Shown here: positions 10,520-21,302 of the stretch, one piece after another
Numbering within the stretch: the stretch's first letter is position 1
Layout: each line of letters begins with the position of its first letter
Origin: Heterohyrax brucei
Lineage: Eukaryota; Chordata; Mammalia; Hyracoidea; Procaviidae
Length of the DNA stretch: 64,000 bases
Direction of reading: 5' to 3'
NCBI GenBank assembly: GCA_028571685.1
Contig: CM053140.1
Location: 152,567,701 to 152,631,700 of the forward strand
Program-made: the position numbers and the translations under genes
The notes under the pieces: model-generated
The model's input: the letters and a program-made list of their open reading frames with translations, nothing else
Told to the model about the DNA's origin: nothing
The model's database searches: none

Positions 10520-13500
10520 TATTCGTGAGTCTGTTTTTAAGTTCTTATCGTAGGGGTCTCATACAATATTTGTCCTTTTGTCACTGAGTGCTTTCTCTCA
10601 ACATAATGTCCTCCAATTGAAGCAAGGTTGTAAGATGTTTCCTAAATTCATCATTGTTCTTTACCATTGCATAGTGTTCCATTGAGGATATATACCATAG
10701 TTGACCTATCCATTTCTCTGTTTGGGGGCATCTGGGTACATTCTATCTTTTTTGCTATTGTGGACTGTGCTGCAGTGAACATTCATATGCACGTATCCAT
10801 TGGTGTGAATGTCCTTGATTCTGTAGGATATATTCTGAGCAGTGGAATTACTGGGTCAAATAGCATATCTATTTCCAGCTTTTTAAGGGAGCACCAGATT
10901 GCTTTCCAAAGGGGTTGCACCATTTTGCAGTCCAACCAACAGTGTAGGAGAGTGCCAATTTCTCCACAGTCTCTCCAGCACTTGTTGTTTTGTGTTTTCT
11001 GGATCATGGCCAATCTTGTGGTGAGGTGGTATCTCATCGTAATTTTGATCAGAATTTCTTAAGTAACTGATGGTCGTGAGCACGTCCCGTATATTTTTCG
11101 GCTGCCTGGTTCTCGTTAGAGAAGGGTCTGTCTGCTTTGCCCATTGCTTAATTGGCTGATTAATCTTTTTCTTATTGATATTTTGTGGAGTACCATATAG
11201 ATTATGGAGATCAGACGTTGGTCAGGTATATAGTTGCCAAATATTTTTTCCCATTCTGTAGGTGGTCCTTTAATTGTTTTGATGAAGTCTTTGGATTAGT
11301 AAAAGTGTTTGATTCATAGTAGTTCCGATTTGTCTATTGATTTTGTTTGTCAGATTTTGAAGTCTGTCTTTCTATGATGTGCATTAAAACTTCCATTGTT
11401 GATCCTGTTTTTTCTTAGATGAGCATTATCGTTCTAGATTTGATATTTAGGTCTTTTACCCAGATTGAGTTGATTTTGTATAAGGTATGAGATATAGGTC
11501 TTGATGCAATTTGTTACAGATAGATATCCACTTTTGCCAGCACCATTTGTTGAAGAGATTGCTTTTACCCAGTTTTATGTCTTAGGACCTGTGTTGAATA
11601 TCAGCTGTTCATAGGAGGATGGTGTCAACTCTGGGGTCTCAATTCTGTTCCATTAATCTATCTGTCTCATTTTATACCAATATCAGGCTGTTTTGACAAC
11701 TGTGGCAGTAAAATAGTTTCCAAAGTCAAGTAGTGAGGGGCCTCCCAGTGTGTTTTTCTTCCTCAGTAGTGCTTTATTTAACCAAGGCTTCTTCCCTTTC
11801 CAAACAAAGTTGGTGATTTGTTTCTCCATCTCATTAAAAAAGTCACAGGAATTTGTATTGGAGTTGCATCACATAAGTAGATTGCTTTAGGTAACATAGA
11901 CATTTTCACAATGTTCAGTCTTCCTATCCATCATCAGGGTAGGTTTCTCCATTTATGTAAGTCTCTCTTAGTTTCTTGTAGTAAGATGTTGTAATTCTCT
12001 TTGTAAAGATTTCTCATTTCTCTGGTTGAATTTATTGCTCGATATTTTATCTTCTTGGGGGCTGTGGTAAATCGTATTGATTTGGTGATTTCTTCCTTAA
12101 TAATCTTGTTGTTGGTATAAATTAATCCTACTGAATTGCTTATGTTTATCTTGTATCCTGAGATTTTGCTGAACTCTTCTATGAGTTTGAATGGTTTACT
12201 TGTGGATTCTTTAGGATTCTCTGCGTATACAATCATATCATCTGCAAATAGGGAGATTTTTACTTCCTCTTTGCTAATGCAGAGGCCCTTTATCTCTTGG
12301 TCTTGTCTAACTGCTATGTGTAGAACTTCTAGTACAATGCTGAATAGGAGAGGTGAGAGTGGGCATCCTTGTCTAGTTCCCGTTCTCAGAGGAAATTGTT
12401 TCAGTCTTTCTCATTTTACAATGATGTAGGCAGTTGGCTTTGTAGAAATGGCCTTTACTGCATTGAGAAATTTGCCATCTGTTCCTATTTTTCTGAGTTT
12501 TTAGCATGAATGGTGTTGGACTTCATCAAATGCCTTTTCTGCATCAGTGAACAAAGTCAGGTGATTCTTGTCTTTTGTGTTCTTTATGTGTTTGGTAACT
12601 TTAACTCTATTTCTGATGTTGAACCAGCCTTGCATCGCTGGAATGAATCCAACGTGGTCATGGTGGATTATTGTTTTGATATATTGTTGTGTTCTATTGG
12701 CAAGAATTTTGATGAAGATTTTTGCATTTAGATTCATGAGTGTTATTGGTCCGTAGTTCTCTTTTTTTGCTGGGTATTTCCCTGGCTTTGGTATCATGGT
12801 TTTGCTGGCTTCTTAGAATGAATTGGGGAATATTCCAACCCTTTCTAAGCTGTGAAACAGTCTCAGTAGTACTGGAGATAACTCTAACAACTTGGTAGAA
12901 ATATGCAGGGAAGCCTTCTGAGCCAGGGCTTTTTGTTGTTGGTGGTGGTGGTAGTTTGTGGATGACTTTTCAATCTCTTCATTTGTGAAAGGTTTATTAA
13001 GTTATTCTGCTTCAGCTTGTGATAATTTTGGTAGGTCATGTGAATCAAGGAATTTGTCCATTTCCTCTAGGTTTTCAATTTGTTAGACTACAGTCTTTCA
13101 TAGTATTCTGTTATGATATTTTTGGATTTCTGTTGGGTCTGTTGTGTCAACCCCCCTCTTATTACTTATTTGGGTTGTTTTCTTTCCTGTTTTTCCTGGT
13201 TTGTCAATTTCGTTGTTCTTTTCCAAAAACCAGTTTTTGGTCTTTTCAATTATTTCAGTGGTTCTTCTATTCTGCAATTCATTTAATTCTACTCTAATTT
13301 TTATAATCTATTTTGTTTTGGTGCCTGTGGGATTCCTCTGTTGTTCTCTCTCTGCTTTATTCAAGCTGTTGGGTCAGTTTTTGGTTTGTGTTCTTCCTTC
13401 CTTCTGTATGTGCGCATTTACACAGATAAACTGACCTCTGAGGACCGCTTTAGCTGTATCCCATAGATTCTTGTAGGAAGTGTTTTCATTCTCTTTGGAA

Positions 13501-14319
13501 TCCATAAATTTCTTTATTTTATCCTTGATTTCTTGTATAACCTATGGGATTTTTAGCAAGATTTTGTTTAGTTTCCATGAATTTCACTTTCTCTCTGTGT
13601 TTTTTATGTCATTGATATTGACTTTTACTGCTTTATGGTCTGAGAAGATACTTTGCAATAATTTAGTGTTATGGATTTTGTTGAGATATGCTTTATGTTT
13701 TAACACATGGTTTATTCTGGAAAATGTTCCATGTACACTAGAGAAGAAGGTGTAGTTGTCTACTGATGGATAGAAAGTTCTGTATATGTCGATGAGGTCT
13801 AGCTGGTTAATTGTGGCAATAAGATATTCTGTGTCTTTGCTGAGCTTTTTTCTAGATGATCTGTCCAATATTGTCAGTAGAGGGTTGAAGTCTTCCACTA
13901 TTATTGTGGAGTGATATATCTCATTTTTTAGTGTAGTCAGTGTTTCTTTGATGTACTTAGGTGCTCTAGTATTGGGTGCATAAATATTAAATACTGTTAA
14001 GTCCTGCTGTGTATTGAATCATTCAGCAATAGTCTTGATTCTTGTCCATAAGGGTGGGTTTTACATTAATATCTATTTTATCTGAGATTAATATTGCCAC
14101 ACCTGTACTTCTTTTTGAATTGTTTGCTTGATGTATATTCTCCCATTCTTTAAGTTCCAGTTTGTTCATATTTTTAAGTGTAAGATGAGTTTCTTGTAAG
14201 CAGCATATGGACGGGTCATGTTTTTTGATCCAAGATATCACATATTGTCTCTTTACTGGAGCATTCAGTCCACTCACATTCAATGTAACTATTAATAAGT
14301 ATGTGTTTAGTGCTGTCAT
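10520..14319 (-). pseudogene. L1 ORF2 pseudogene (endonuclease-reverse transcriptase), copy A
   Basis: ORF2 encodes the endonuclease and reverse transcriptase that nick target DNA and copy L1 RNA in place. The initiator region reads MTALNTYLLIVTLNVSGLNA at about 14319, and the endonuclease motif CCLQETHL, holding the metal-binding glutamate, lies soon after. Endonuclease sequence continues to about 13580. Reverse transcriptase is visible at 12800-11930, with [11 protein letters not shown] and the catalytic FADD box (frame ISLFADDMIVY) at about 12237-12248. The C-terminal MIQKTQNNKCWRDCGEIGTL segment is at 10880-11030. The frame is split into many pieces, so no functional enzyme is possible. 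Confidence 0.92.
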
Positions 14320-14744
14320 TGTGATAAGTCGGTTTAGGGTTGATGTTTTCTCTCTTGTTCTTACTGATCTGTTCTGGGACATTCTTCTTTATGAGTTGAT
14401 TTTTCACCATTTTTAGGGTTGGTTTTATGATTGTTGAGATTCCTGTATTACATTTCTTGTTTTGACATGTTGCATCTTTATTGTGCTTTGTGGCTGCCTG
14501 TATGATCCCTCTTAACAAGATATGTTTAAGCCCAATTTTAACTACTGCAAGCCTTATTAACTTCCTGTCTATCTGGAAGGAGTGTAACGACTGTAGTACA
14601 TCCCCCTTTTTAATATGATGACATCATCGTTTACCTGATATGATAACTGTATCACTTCTTTTAATATTATAGCTTTGATTAAGTTTGGAGCCTTCCATAA
14701 CAGAGTAGGTTTCTGGATCATGTGTCCTGTATTTCCCCCTAAAA

Positions 14745-14912
14745 TATATGGTTTAAGCCAAGAGGTTCTTTCAGTATTTCTTGTAATTTTAGTTTGGTTT
14801 TTACAAAGTCGCTGAGTTTCCATTTATCTGTGAATGTCTTAATTTCATTTTCATATGCAAAAGATAGTTTTGCAGGATATATAATCCTTGGTTGGAATTT
14901 CTTCTCCTTCCT
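14745..14912 (-). pseudogene. L1 ORF1 C-terminal fragment, copy A
   Basis: Encodes KKFQPRIIYPAKLSF and ENEIKTFTDKWKLSDF, the conserved end of the L1 ORF1 RNA-binding protein. It is cut at 14912 by LTR sequence, and its last 121 bp are present again at 15251-15370. Confidence 0.85.
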
Positions 14913-15250
14913 TGGAGTGTGGCTTGCCCCACCCTTAATCCTGTCATCCAGCAAGAAATAAAAGGAAAGAGAAGCAAGCAGAGATTTGGAAACCTCGTAC
15001 CATCAAGAAAGCAGCACCAGGGAACAGCGAGTCCTTCAGACCTGAGATTCCTGTGCCAAGATGCTCCCTGGACAGACAGATGCAATACCAGACCTTCCTC
15101 CAGAGCCGACAAGGGGGAAAACCTTCCCCTGGAGTGGACATCCTGAATTTGGACTCGGAGCCTACCAGACTGTGTAAGAATAAACCTTCCTTTGTTAAAG
15201 CCATCCACTCTGTGGTATTTCTGTTAGAGTAGCACTAGCTGACTAAAGCA
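14913..15250 (+). mobile_element. MaLR-like LTR fragment between L1 pieces
   Basis: Plus-strand LTR 3' two thirds: AATAAAAGGAAAG near the TATA position, AACCTCGTACCATCAAGAAA, CCTTCCTCCAGAGCCGACAA, an AATAAA polyadenylation signal near 15179, and the LTR end CTAGCTGACTAAAGCA at 15235-15250. The 5' end is missing or unrecognisable in 14913-14944. It is flanked by 121 bp of duplicated L1 ORF1 sequence, not a 5-bp target duplication. Confidence 0.8.
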
Positions 15251-16101
15251 GTTTGTTTTTTACGAAGTCTTTTAGTTTCTGTTTATCTGTGAGTGTCTTA
15301 ATTTCATTTTCACATTTGAAAGATAGTTTTGTAGGATATATAATTCTTGGTTGGAATTTCTTCTCTTTCAAGGCCTTGAATGTGTCATGCCGCTGTCTCT
15401 GTGGCAGTATTGTTTCTGCTGAGAAATTCATTGAAAGCCTACAATGTTTCCCTCTGAATGTGAGCTTTGCTTTGAATCTTGCTGCCTTTAAGAGTTTCTG
15501 CTTACGTTTCATTTTGTTAAGCTCGATTATAATATGTTTTGGTGTCTTTCTTTTGAAATCTATATTGACTGGCATGTGATACGCCTCTTGAATATCTATA
15601 GTCTCTTCTTTCATAATTTCTGGAAAGTTTTCTGTCAGGAGCTCAGCAACAATACTCTCTGTGTTCTCAGGTGTCTTTCCCTGTTCAGGAACTCCAATTA
15701 ATTGTAGATTGCTCCTCTTAACAGTGTCCCACGTGCTTCTGAATGTTTCTTCATTTTTCCTGTTTCTTTTTTTCTGATTTCTCCTCATAGATGCTGGAAT
15801 CAGTAGCTCCGTATTCCAAGCCAGAAAATCTCTTTTCCATTTGTTCCATTCTGTTTTCTTGGCTTTGAGTTGAAGTTTCTATCTCTTTGATTTTGTTCTT
15901 GATCTTTTGGATTTCAGAGTACTAGTGTTCCATTAGATTGAACAGCTTGCTTAATTTGTCATTTTGCTCTGCTACATTTTGCAGAAGGTCTAGGAGGGCT
16001 CTCTATATAATCCTTTTACATTTACCTTCTGATAATTTCAGAAAGGTTTCTTCGTTTGGGAAGTTTTGTGGTGTTTTCTTTTGGGTACCTTCTGAAGCCA
16101 T
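15251..16101 (-). pseudogene. L1 ORF1 pseudogene, unit A
   Basis: ORF1p is the trimeric RNA chaperone that coats L1 RNA in the cytoplasm. The likely start is at 16101 (M-A-S-E-G-T), followed by an N-terminal segment with FLKLSEGKCKRII and an in-frame stop. A 181-codon open frame covers the central and C-terminal domains (15788-15243): SNLQLIGVPEQGKTPENTES belongs to the RRM-like domain, and FSAETILPQRQRHDTFKALK then KKFQPRIIYPTKLSF to the C-terminal domain. The frame ends in LTR sequence. This is the longest recognisable protein remnant in the window, but it is not intact. Confidence 0.88.
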
Positions 16102-16968
16102 GCATGATTTCTTAGTTATGCTTTTCTCCAGAGTTTGTTGCTTTGGGGCATCATGTGGGTCAACAGAGGCTGGGAGACATGCTGTGAGGTTGGAGTGCAG
16201 TTGTTTCTCTAGACCATATTAGAAAGGAAGGTAAGAGTTACCTGACAATTTCCAAAGCCACTCAGGTTTTCAGGTGTACAGGTCCCTCTTCCAGTTGGCA
16301 AAGTAAGCACCTCTCCATCCAACCCAGATGTTATAAACTAGTTCAAAATACCGAAAGGCTACTGCTCTGCTGGCCTCTTCTGCTGGGCCCTAGCCATAGG
16401 TGACACGGAGTATAATACTGCTTTACTGCTGGAAAAGTGCTCTCCTGTGGGCAGGTACTATCTCCCAGCCTAGGAGTTATGTCCAGCTGAGGCCTCCATA
16501 TGTGTATATCTGCCTCCCAGTGGAACAAGATGACATCCTGCACAAACTCTTCACCTGCCTCAGTACTGGCTATTCGACGGCAGAGGCAGAAACAGAGTGC
16601 AAATGTGCAGAGATTTGCAGAGTCCAGTGCCAGGCTTTCAAAATGTGGCAATTACACCTGCTAATCACACCAGCTGTACATTTGAGATTAGTTGCTAGTC
16701 AAATCTCAGCTCTATCCACCAGCTAAGACAGAGAAAAACATGTTAAAATGGTGAGTCACCTTCAGTCCATAAAGCCAGCACTCACCAAGAGTGGGGGATG
16801 GCAAAAGAGAGTAGGTTTTCTGTTCACTGACATGAAGTGCAAATTAGCAGCCCTGTGCCTTGTCCTAGGGCTCACTGGGTTTCCAAAAGACTCCATTTCA
16901 TTATCAGTTCAGGTGTTGGTTTCCAGAGGGATTTAAGGAGATGTATGTTTGGTCTGCCATATTGATTC
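15251..16968 (-). mobile_element. L1 5' unit A (5' UTR plus ORF1, no ORF2)
   Basis: Minus-strand L1 segment with 5' UTR at 16102-16968 and ORF1 at 15251-16101. It stops in the ORF1 C-terminus at the LTR. The L1 5' end is at about 16968 (CTGCCATATTGATTCTGCC), directly followed by the ORF1 end of the next unit. Confidence 0.85.
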
Positions 16969-18690
16969 TGCCTTAATTTCATTTTCATACTTGAAAGATA
17001 GTTTTGCCAGATAAATAATTCTTGGTTGTACATTCTTCTCCTTCAAGCCTTGAATGTGTCATCCCATTGCCTCCATGCTAGCATCTTTTCTGCTATGAAA
17101 TCAGATGAAAACCTACACGGTTTCCCTCTATATACTATCTTTGTTTTGAGTCTTGCTGTCTTTAAGAGTTTCTGCTTGTGTTTCATTTTGTTAAGTTTTA
17201 TTATATGTCTTGGAGTCTTTCTTTTGAGATCTATATTGAGGGACATTCAATATGTCTCTTGGATATCTATAGTCTCTTTCATAATTTGTGGGAAATTTTC
17301 TGTCAGAAGCTCAGCAACAATACTCTGTGTTTCCACCTGTTCCAACTTGATCAGGAACTCCAGTTGATTGTAGATTGTTCCTTTTGATAGAGTCCTACTT
17401 GATTCTTAAGGCTTCTTCATTCTTTTAATTTCATTTTTCTGGTTTTTCGTCATAGATGCTGGAGTGAGTAGCTCTGTCTTCCAAGTCAGAAATCTATTTT
17501 CCATTTGTTCCATTCTGTTTTCTTAGCTTTCAATTGAAATTTCTATCTCTTTAATTTTGTTCTTGATCTGTTGTGTTTCAGAGTATTGGTGTTCCATCAG
17601 ATTGAACGGCTTGCTTAATTTTTCATTTTGCTCTGCTGCATTTTGTATAAGGTCTAGAAGAGCTCTATGTATAATCCTTTTGTACTCACCCTCTGATAGC
17701 TTCAGAAAGGCTTCTTCATCTGGGAAGTTCTTCAATTCTTTCTTTTTGGGTCTTCTGAAGCCAAAGGTGAATTCTTAATGTTTTTTTGTAAAAATGTTGC
17801 TGCTTTTTGGTCATCTGGATGTTGTTTTGTTTCTCTGGTGTTACCTTAATGGGATCTAAAGGTCAATTTGAAAAGGACGTTGATCACCTGGGACCTATGT
17901 GTACTCCAGTGACTGGGCACAGTGGTATCTCTGGGGTAGCAGGGTCCACTTCCTGATTGGCAAAGACAGGGCTCTACTTATAGAGTCACAGAGGAGCCAT
18001 CAGTTGACCCTATAATGTGAGAAATGGCAAAATAAGCACCTATGTATCCAACCCCAAATGCTGTAAACTAGTTCAAAACATGGAAAGACTACTGCCCTGC
18101 CATCATCAGATGGCCACACTGTGCAAAAGACTGCTTTTCTATCAGAAAAGTGCTCTCCGGGCAAGTACAGCTTTCTTGCCTGGGAATTAGGTCCAGCTGA
18201 GGCCTCTGTATGAGTAACTCCACCTCCCAGACAATCAAGGTGGCATCTCACACAAGCTCTCCCACCCACCTTGGAATAGGCTGTTCACTGGTGGAGATTA
18301 GTGGAGAGAAACCACAAGCTCCAAGGTGCACAGATTCCAAGGCTGGAGCCTCAAAAAGTGGCAACTCCACTTGCCAATCACATTAGTAGTGTGTCTGAGC
18401 CCTGCCACCAGTCAAGCCCCAGCTCCACCCAGTGGGCAAGACAGAGAAAAAAGAGTTAAATGAGTGAGTTACCTTCAGTCCACAAGAGCCAGTAGTCAAC
18501 AAGGATGGGGGTCAATGAAAGAAAAGAAGTTTCTTGCTCAGTAGTCTGAAGCTTGAATAGACAGCCCTATGCCATGCCCTAGGGTTCACTAAATGTCCAG
18601 AAGGCTCTGTTTAATCATCAGTTCAGGCCTTGGTTTCCAGAGAGACTTAAGAATACTTGTGTGTAGTCTCTCATTTTGACTCCACCCCAC
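16969..18690 (-). mobile_element. L1 5' unit B (5' UTR plus ORF1, no ORF2)
   Basis: A second 1.7-kb segment arranged like unit A, head to tail with it. ORF1 lies at 16973-17770 and the 5' UTR at about 17771-18690. The shared 5' UTR wording includes AAACTAGTTCAAAA, AAAAGTGCTCTCC and GTCCAGCTGAGGCCTC. It lacks the end of ORF1 and all of ORF2. The 5' end lies near 18690 (TTTTGACTCCACCCC). Confidence 0.85.
16973..17770 (-). pseudogene. L1 ORF1 pseudogene, unit B
   Basis: The N-terminal part reads FPDEEAFLKLSEGEYKRIIH, then a coiled-coil-like QIKNKIKEIEISIES (17523-17735). The central/C-terminal part at 17043-17246 reads IDLKRKTPRHIIKLNKMKHK and ADDFIAEK-like wording (seen as SSDFIAEKMLAWRQWDDTFK). 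Frames are interrupted and the initiator codon appears mutated. Confidence 0.82.
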
Positions 18691-19382
18691 ATGTGTATCT
18701 TTTTGATTCCATAATTCTACCTCAAATTATCTGCCTCTAAGTTCTATTTCTGATTATCTTCACAAATGACATGATGACAAAAATATAAAATCTTATATTA
18801 CAGCTCTGTGTATCATACGTAAATGAAAACAAGGACAATGATCCAAATGAGCATTATGTATTTTATGTTATTCTAAGTTTGAAATTATGTATAAATTTAC
18901 GTAGTCCAGAAGAAAAATAGGGCAAAAATATATAATGAAACAAATCTAAATACTTAAAATAATGAAATGAAACATGGTTATGTAAGTGTATGTACATGTG
19001 GTAGCCTGACATTGAAAAGAATCCTCTGTGAATTAAAGGATAATATGTTAATAGCTGAGCCAGTCTTCAGAGGTACCTCTGGGTGCTTACAATAGCTGTC
19101 TTTTGACTAGTAGTTTAGCTATTAACCTTTTGCACAACTAAAGAACTTCTATACATATCCATAAAAAAGTACAAAATATTTTAAAATTGATGTAGCAATC
19201 TCTTATTAACTTAATATCAATTTAGCTGTGCTAAAAGATTCTATACCTCTACATTACGGATTGAATTGGGCCATTCCAACCAATGCTGAAGTGGTAACCT
19301 CTGTACCTATTCATATGACCAAACCGGAAATAGAGATTTTCTTTTATCGTATTAAAGGGATCATGACACAGTAAAAAGCTAA
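18691..19382. other. Unassigned AT-rich DNA
   Basis: No gene or repeat recognised upstream of the L1 5' end. Confidence 0.5.
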
Positions 19383-19506
19383 ACCAAACCCATTTTAATC
19401 AAGTCGAATTTGATTCCTAGCTATCCAACAAGGTAGAGTAAGCATCTGATGGATTTGAACTTTTTGGTTAGCAGCTGTAGCACTTAACCACTACTCTACC
19501 AGAGTA
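19383..19506 (-). repeat. AfroSINE
   Basis: Reverse complement: AACCAAACCCATTTTAATCA tail, middle partly deleted, then TTTTTGGTTAGCAGCTGTAG and CTTAACCACTACTCTACCAG head. Confidence 0.82.
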
Positions 19507-19544
19507 AGTTGGGTCTTACTCTGTAAGGAGGTTTCTTGTAGTAA

Positions 19545-19812
19545 AGGAAAACAAAGAAAATGATGCACAGGAGGAAACGCCATGTAATGATAGAAGTAGA
19601 GGCATCTATAAGCATTAAAAAAATATTAAAAAACACCAAGGATCACTGGCAGTCATCAGAGAGTGGGAGAGAAACCCCTAGCAGAAATCAACATTGCTGA
19701 GATCCTGATTTGGGCTTTCAGTTTCTATAACTGTAAGAAAATAAATTTCATTTCTTAAAATCACCCACTTTACGGTACTTTGTTATGGCTGCCCTGGGGA
19801 AAATAAGACAAT
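19545..19812 (+). mobile_element. MLT1-like (ERVL-MaLR) LTR, 3' part
   Basis: Follows the ancient MLT1 LTR order: CACCAAGGATCACTGGCAGT, GATCCTGATTTGGGCTTTCA, AACTGTAAGAAAATAAATTT (polyadenylation signal), CACCCACTTTACGGTACTTT and GTTATGGCTGCCCTGG, ending near ATAAGACA. An old solo LTR fragment. Confidence 0.75.
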
Positions 19813-20039
19813 GTTCATATGTGGGTACCTAGATATTGATAGAAAGAATATGCAGTTATGCTACTATTCATTTCATTAATGACCAAATTATTTAAGTATA
19901 TCAGAAAAAAGATAAAAATATGAAACAAAAAATATCAACTTCATTTGTCTTTAAAAAATAGTTTCAACTCTACTTATGGAAAAGGAGTGGAAACAATAAT
20001 GAAGAAACCAAATCAACAACCAGATAATGGTATCTAAAC
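19813..20039. other. Unassigned sequence
   Basis: No feature recognised. Confidence 0.4.
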
Positions 20040-20165
20040 AGAATTCTGGAAAGTTTTCAGGCATTATCTCTCTAAATATTGTCTCTGCTGTCATTATCTA
20101 TCTCCTGGGACTTTGATTATATGCTTGAAAACTTATCATTCTACCGCTTATGTCTCCTAATCTCT
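20040..20165 (-). repeat. Old L1 (ORF1-region) fragment
   Basis: TCTCTAAATATTGTCTCTGC, TCTCCTGGGACTTTGATTAT and CTTATGTCTCCTAATCTCTT keep the order of the ORF1-region antisense sequence in old mammalian L1s. No open frame. Confidence 0.55.
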
Positions 20166-21300
20166 TTCACTAAGCTAAATACATCACTAGAGTTACCTAA
20201 GTATAATCTTGTTAAAAAGATACATAAGGCCTGCATGTTTAAAGCTGATAAAATTAATTAAATTTGGGCTTGGTAAAAATTACAAGCTCTGTGGAGAACA
20301 GGGCAAATGGAAAACCTAAGACTCAGTCTTATATATACTGTCTAGGGAAAAGAAAACTTTTACTGTAGTCAGCGACACAGATGTATAATATGCTGATCAT
20401 GCTATCTAATTTTAATTTCGATTCTAGACTCAGAGCTGTATTTTTAAAGATAAATGTATTTTTCCTGAATGGTGAAAACAAGGATATGGAACTACATTCC
20501 TTGATGATCCTTAGCTGAGTGATCACTGGTATCCCTTGAAATACTCCTCTGGAGTAGACGAGTGCTGTCTGAGTGCTGTTGTCACCAAGATCTTTTGTTT
20601 TTTTTTGGAAAAAATAAATAAACTACATATAAGCATCTTGTGACTATGATGAAGCATCCTGTTAAACTATCTGCAATCACTATTTATACTATTAATAATC
20701 AGTAATCAGAGTGTAATAATTACAACATTCACTGATTTTCCTGTAATTGCACTCCATATTGTTTCCTTCTTTTTTATACCACAAGAATACTTACATGTAT
20801 AATGAAACTGCCAAAGAACTACATGGCTCCATTTTTAGGGAGCTTTATGGTTCCCTGAATACAACTAGGGAAACTTCTCTGTTATAATTTTAAACAGTGT
20901 TCAAGTTGTTCTCTACAAGATTATAAGAATTACGCGCGCACACACACACAAACACACACACACAAAAAAAAACACACATAAACTCTATGGGCTAGCTTTC
21001 CATGACTTACTAGTAGCATGAAATGATTAACATAAATTTCTTCTTAGATCATATATTTCTTTCCTTTCACCGATCCTTAAATATAGATCTTCTGTATTAT
21101 AGCAAGGAATCTGAAAATATTATTCAACCTTTAAAATATATCTAAAATTCCTATAGGATTCCTGTCTAACAGCCCACTGAATTTTGTTATTTATACATCA
21201 TTGTTGGTTATTGCAGGTCTAAACTTATAAAATTAATGAATTGTGGCCTAGGTAAAAGTCTCAAGCTCTATGGGGAATAATAGGAAGGGGAAAACTCATG
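20166..21300. other. Mostly unassigned DNA with a diverged internal repeat and a CA microsatellite
   Basis: 20228-20320 and 21211-21300 are diverged direct copies (shared ATAAAATTAAT, GGTAAAA, CAAGCTCT, GGAAAACC/CT). A purine-pyrimidine (CA)n tract lies at 20933-20979. No gene seen. Confidence 0.5.
20933..20979. repeat. (CA)n microsatellite
   Basis: Starts as CGCGCGCA, then alternating CA with A-run interruptions. Confidence 0.9.
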
Positions 21301-21302
21301 AC

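Larger units (their letters stand above)
9588..14912 (-). mobile_element. L1 LINE, copy A (3' UTR, ORF2, ORF1 C-terminus)
   Basis: Reads 5' to 3' on the minus strand. The T-rich run at 9588-9616 is its poly(A). The 3' UTR spans roughly 9617-10520 and its end recurs at 21308, 33050 and 44748. ORF2 follows (10520-14319), then the inter-ORF spacer and the last part of ORF1 (14745-14912). The copy breaks at 14912 within ORF1, where an LTR fragment begins. Many stops and frameshifts: a dead copy. Confidence 0.92.

Noticed and set aside
10667..11062. 131-codon plus-strand frame
   Set aside because: Antisense shadow of L1 ORF2 C-terminal sequence.
15243..15788. 181-codon minus-strand open frame as a host gene
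   Set aside because: It is L1 ORF1 (RRM-like and C-terminal domains) ending inside an LTR, not a host gene.
20933..20979. Z-DNA or regulatory role for the CGCGCA(CA)n tract
   Set aside because: Alternating repeat is ordinary microsatellite; nothing around it suggests a promoter.
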